Source of the DNA: Parvicella sp964387945
GTDB taxonomy: Bacteria > Bacteroidota > Bacteroidia > Flavobacteriales_D > Parvicellaceae
Length of the DNA: 64,000 nt
Assembly (NCBI GenBank): GCA_964387945.1
Contig: CAYLYX010000005.1
Location: 1-64,000, forward strand
Direction: 5' to 3'
A program made the translations under genes and the position numbers. A model generated the notes under the pieces. The model was given only the letters and a program-made list of their open reading frames with translations. It was not told the origin of the DNA and did no database searches. Position 1 is the first letter of the stretch, and every line of letters starts with the position of its first letter. Below are positions 62,038 to 64,000 of this stretch, piece by piece.

Positions 62038-64000
62038 ATGTTTAGTAAATTTTTAAAACGTCCAGTACTGGCGATTGTGCTATCGGTGGTCATTATTTTT
62101 ATGGGCGTACTTTCGATAAAAACACTTCCCACATCACAATTTCCAGAAATTGCTCCACCAGTGGTCGAAGTTTTTGCCTCCTACCCAGGAGCCAGTGCAC
62201 AAACCTTAACTGAATCAGTTATCATTCCGCTAGAACAAGCAATCAATGGTGCTTGGGGAATGAGATACATGACATCAGACGCCACAAGTGCTGGAGAATG
62301 TAATATTCGGATCATTTTTGAACCCGGAACCGATCCCAATCAAGCGTTGGTTCAAGTTTCAAACCGAGTAGAACAAGTCCGTAACCGACTTCCTGAGTTA
62401 GTTCAGCGAGAAGGCGTTGTTATTACACCAATCATTCCCAGTATGCTGATGTACGTGAACCTTTTCAGCACGGATACAAGCGCGAATATGAAATTCCTAT
62501 TCAACTATGCTGGAGTAAATATGATTCCAGAGTTGCAGCGAATAGAAGGTATTGGTAAGGCAAACATTTTGGGAAGCCGTCAGTACGCCATGAGAATTTG
62601 GCTCAACCCAGATCGTATGCGAGCTTATAACATCTCTCCAGAGGAAGTAATGGAAGCTCTTGAATCCCAGAGTCTCATTGGAAAACCAGGAAGAATTGGA
62701 CGAGGAGATGGAGACAAATCGGAGGCACTAGAATACGTTTTGACTTACGAGGATCGTTTCAACAAAGAGGACCAATATCGAAATGTGATCATCAAAGCCA
62801 ACGCAGATGGTGAAATTCTGCGATTAAAAGACATTGCAGAGGTGGAGCTGGGAAGTGAATATTATGATATTTATTCCAACCTCAACAATCTCCCATCTGC
62901 GGCTATCGTGCTCAAGCAAGCCTATGGAAGTAATGCCAGCGAGGTGATTGAGAATGTCAAATCTAAGCTCGATGAACTTAAAAAATCATTCCCTCCTGGA
63001 ATGGACTATGAAATTAGTTACGATGTATCTTCATTTTTGGACGCATCTATAGAGAGTGTGCAACATACACTTAGAGATGCATTTATTCTAGTTGCTTTAG
63101 TCGTCTTCATTTTTCTTGGAGATTGGAGATCTACTTTAATTCCAACTCTTGCTGTACCTATTTCTCTCATTGGAGCATTCATCTTCATGCAACTATTTGG
63201 ACTCACCATCAACATGGTTACGTTATTTGCTTTAGTTCTCGCGATCGGAATTGTTGTAGATGATGCGATTGTTGTTGTCGAAGCTGTCCATGCCAAAATG
63301 GAAGAGATTCACTGTTCTCCCTTTGCCGCTGTAAAGTTAGTGATGAACGAAATTAGTGGTGCCGTAATTGCTATTACTTTGCTGATGACAGCTGTTTTTG
63401 TTCCGGTAGCTTTTATGTCTGGTCCTGTGGGCGTCTTCTATCGACAATTCTCCGTTACGATGGCGAGCTCTATTGTCTTATCGGGAATTGTAGCACTTAC
63501 GTTAACGCCAGTTCTCTCTGCCATGATTCTAAAAAACAATCATGGAAAACCCAAGAGAAGAAACATCTTTACTAGAGCCTTAGATTCCTTTAATCGTGGT
63601 TTTGAAAAGCTCACAAATGTCTACGTAAGGATGTTGCGAGTTATTACACATAGGTGGTCTATCACCTTAACACTATGGACTAGTTTTGTTATCGGAATTT
63701 TCTACATCTCTACTCACCTTGCCTCAGGATTTGTTCCTAATGAAGATCAAGGAATGCTCTATGCCATTGTGCAAACTCCTCCGGGTTCTACATTGGAACG
63801 CACAAATGATATTTCCAGTCAGCTTCAAGAACTCATTCTCGAGGAAGTAGACGGGGTTCAATCTGTTTCTTCTATTGCGGGCTATGAAGTATTGACCGAA
63901 GGGCGTGGTTCCAATGCTGGCACTTGTTTGATCAACCTTAAACCTTGGAGCGAACGGGACAAGACTTCGGAAGAAATACTGGAAGAACTCGAAGAGGTTG
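62038..64000 (+). CDS. RND efflux transporter permease, HAE1 family, 3' end outside window
   Basis: 654 residues are readable and the frame stays open to the right edge. It begins MFSKFLKRPVLAIVLSVVII, a typical TM1 start. The porter-domain stretch has PTSQFPEIAPPVVEVFASYPGASAQT, and TM4 contains GIVVDDAIVVVE with Asp408 and Asp409, matching the proton-relay Asp407/Asp408 of AcrB. TM2-6 signatures such as AVPISLIGAFIFMQLFG and FVPVAFMSGPVGVFYRQF follow. These pumps expel drugs, detergents or metabolites by proton antiport across both membranes with an adaptor and TolC-like partner. Confidence 0.95.
   Translation, partial: MFSKFLKRPVLAIVLSVVIIFMGVLSIKTLPTSQFPEIAPPVVEVFASYPGASAQTLTESVIIPLEQAINGAWGMRYMTSDATSAGECNIRIIFEPGTDPNQALVQVSNRVEQVRNRLPELVQREGVVITPIIPSMLMYVNLFSTDTSANMKFLFNYAGVNMIPELQRIEGIGKANILGSRQYAMRIWLNPDRMRAYNISPEEVMEALESQSLIGKPGRIGRGDGDKSEALEYVLTYEDRFNKEDQYRNVIIKANADGEILRLKDIAEVELGSEYYDIYSNLNNLPSAAIVLKQAYGSNASEVIENVKSKLDELKKSFPPGMDYEISYDVSSFLDASIESVQHTLRDAFILVALVVFIFLGDWRSTLIPTLAVPISLIGAFIFMQLFGLTINMVTLFALVLAIGIVVDDAIVVVEAVHAKMEEIHCSPFAAVKLVMNEISGAVIAITLLMTAVFVPVAFMSGPVGVFYRQFSVTMASSIVLSGIVALTLTPVLSAMILKNNHGKPKRRNIFTRALDSFNRGFEKLTNVYVRMLRVITHRWSITLTLWTSFVIGIFYISTHLASGFVPNEDQGMLYAIVQTPPGSTLERTNDISSQLQELILEEVDGVQSVSSIAGYEVLTEGRGSNAGTCLINLKPWSERDKTSEEILEELEEV

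Noticed and set aside
1..64000. CRISPR arrays, tRNA genes, prophage, insertion sequences, defence systems.
   Set aside because: No spaced direct repeats, cloverleaf-like segments, transposase or phage-like genes, or recognisable defence genes were found on reading both strands.

Overview
The window looks like a draft-assembly scaffold from a marine or aquatic member of the Bacteroidota, most likely Flavobacteriales (lineage is inferred, not shown). The support is as follows. Five open frames end in type IX secretion (T9SS) sorting domains. Several family-typical genes are present (DUF4249, DUF2490 and GIN-domain proteins, a Reg_prop histidine kinase with a His_kinase/LytS-like core, a YwqK/MORN lipoprotein). 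Shine-Dalgarno sequences are largely absent, and promoters fit the Bacteroidota pattern TTG ... TAnnTTTG. Two runs of ten N mark scaffold joins (18401-18410 and 47643-47652). No tRNA, rRNA, CRISPR array, insertion sequence or phage gene was seen.

Layout. 1-4450: end of a large T9SS-secreted Calx-beta protein, then a PhoD-like phosphatase gene broken by a frameshift and an in-frame stop. 4618-10117: a membrane SpoIIE-type phosphatase, a Dph6-like ATP pyrophosphatase and a run of small membrane or lipoproteins of unknown role. 10118-10406: a G/C-tract inverted repeat pair and the aconitase terminator. 10407-19467: aconitase, FdhD, a large secreted PNGase F-like protein with a LamG insert, HutF, an SRPBCC protein and a Crp/Fnr regulator. 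19511-29802: LRR protein, AlkD, DUF389 protein, a cation-efflux operon, alanine racemase plus an M20 amidohydrolase, a DUF4249 lipoprotein and MurB. 29949-31295: a SAM-II-like riboswitch in front of metK. 31369-43978: SLC13 permease, front-end desaturase, a 1000-residue hybrid-type sensor, an unknown helical protein, a T9SS protein, a NUDIX hydrolase and a lipoprotein archaemetzincin. 43984-53073: guaA with a LysM/receptor-like protein, trkA-trkH-TraB operon, OmpA lipoprotein, MazG. 53097-64000: PagL-like lipid A deacylase with a GIN-domain lipoprotein, a TonB-dependent receptor, an M43 metalloprotease, and the start of an RND efflux operon that runs off the right edge.

How they work together. 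Most genes are ordinary housekeeping (acn, murB, alr, metK, guaA, mazG) or envelope genes. Clear operons are 4618-7844, alkD/DUF389, the CDF/PepSY-like/DUF2490 set, alr/M20, murB with a small helical protein, guaA/LysM, trkA/trkH/TraB, the PagL/GIN pair and the RND pump. The most notable unexplained or non-coding signals are the SAM-II-like element before metK, a recurring TAnnTTTG box only 4-8 bases before start codons (predicting leaderless or nearly leaderless mRNAs), a nested hairpin before the M43 protease gene, and the PNGase F-like protein whose catalytic half is split by a LamG domain. I did not find a convincing multi-gene defence or other novel system.
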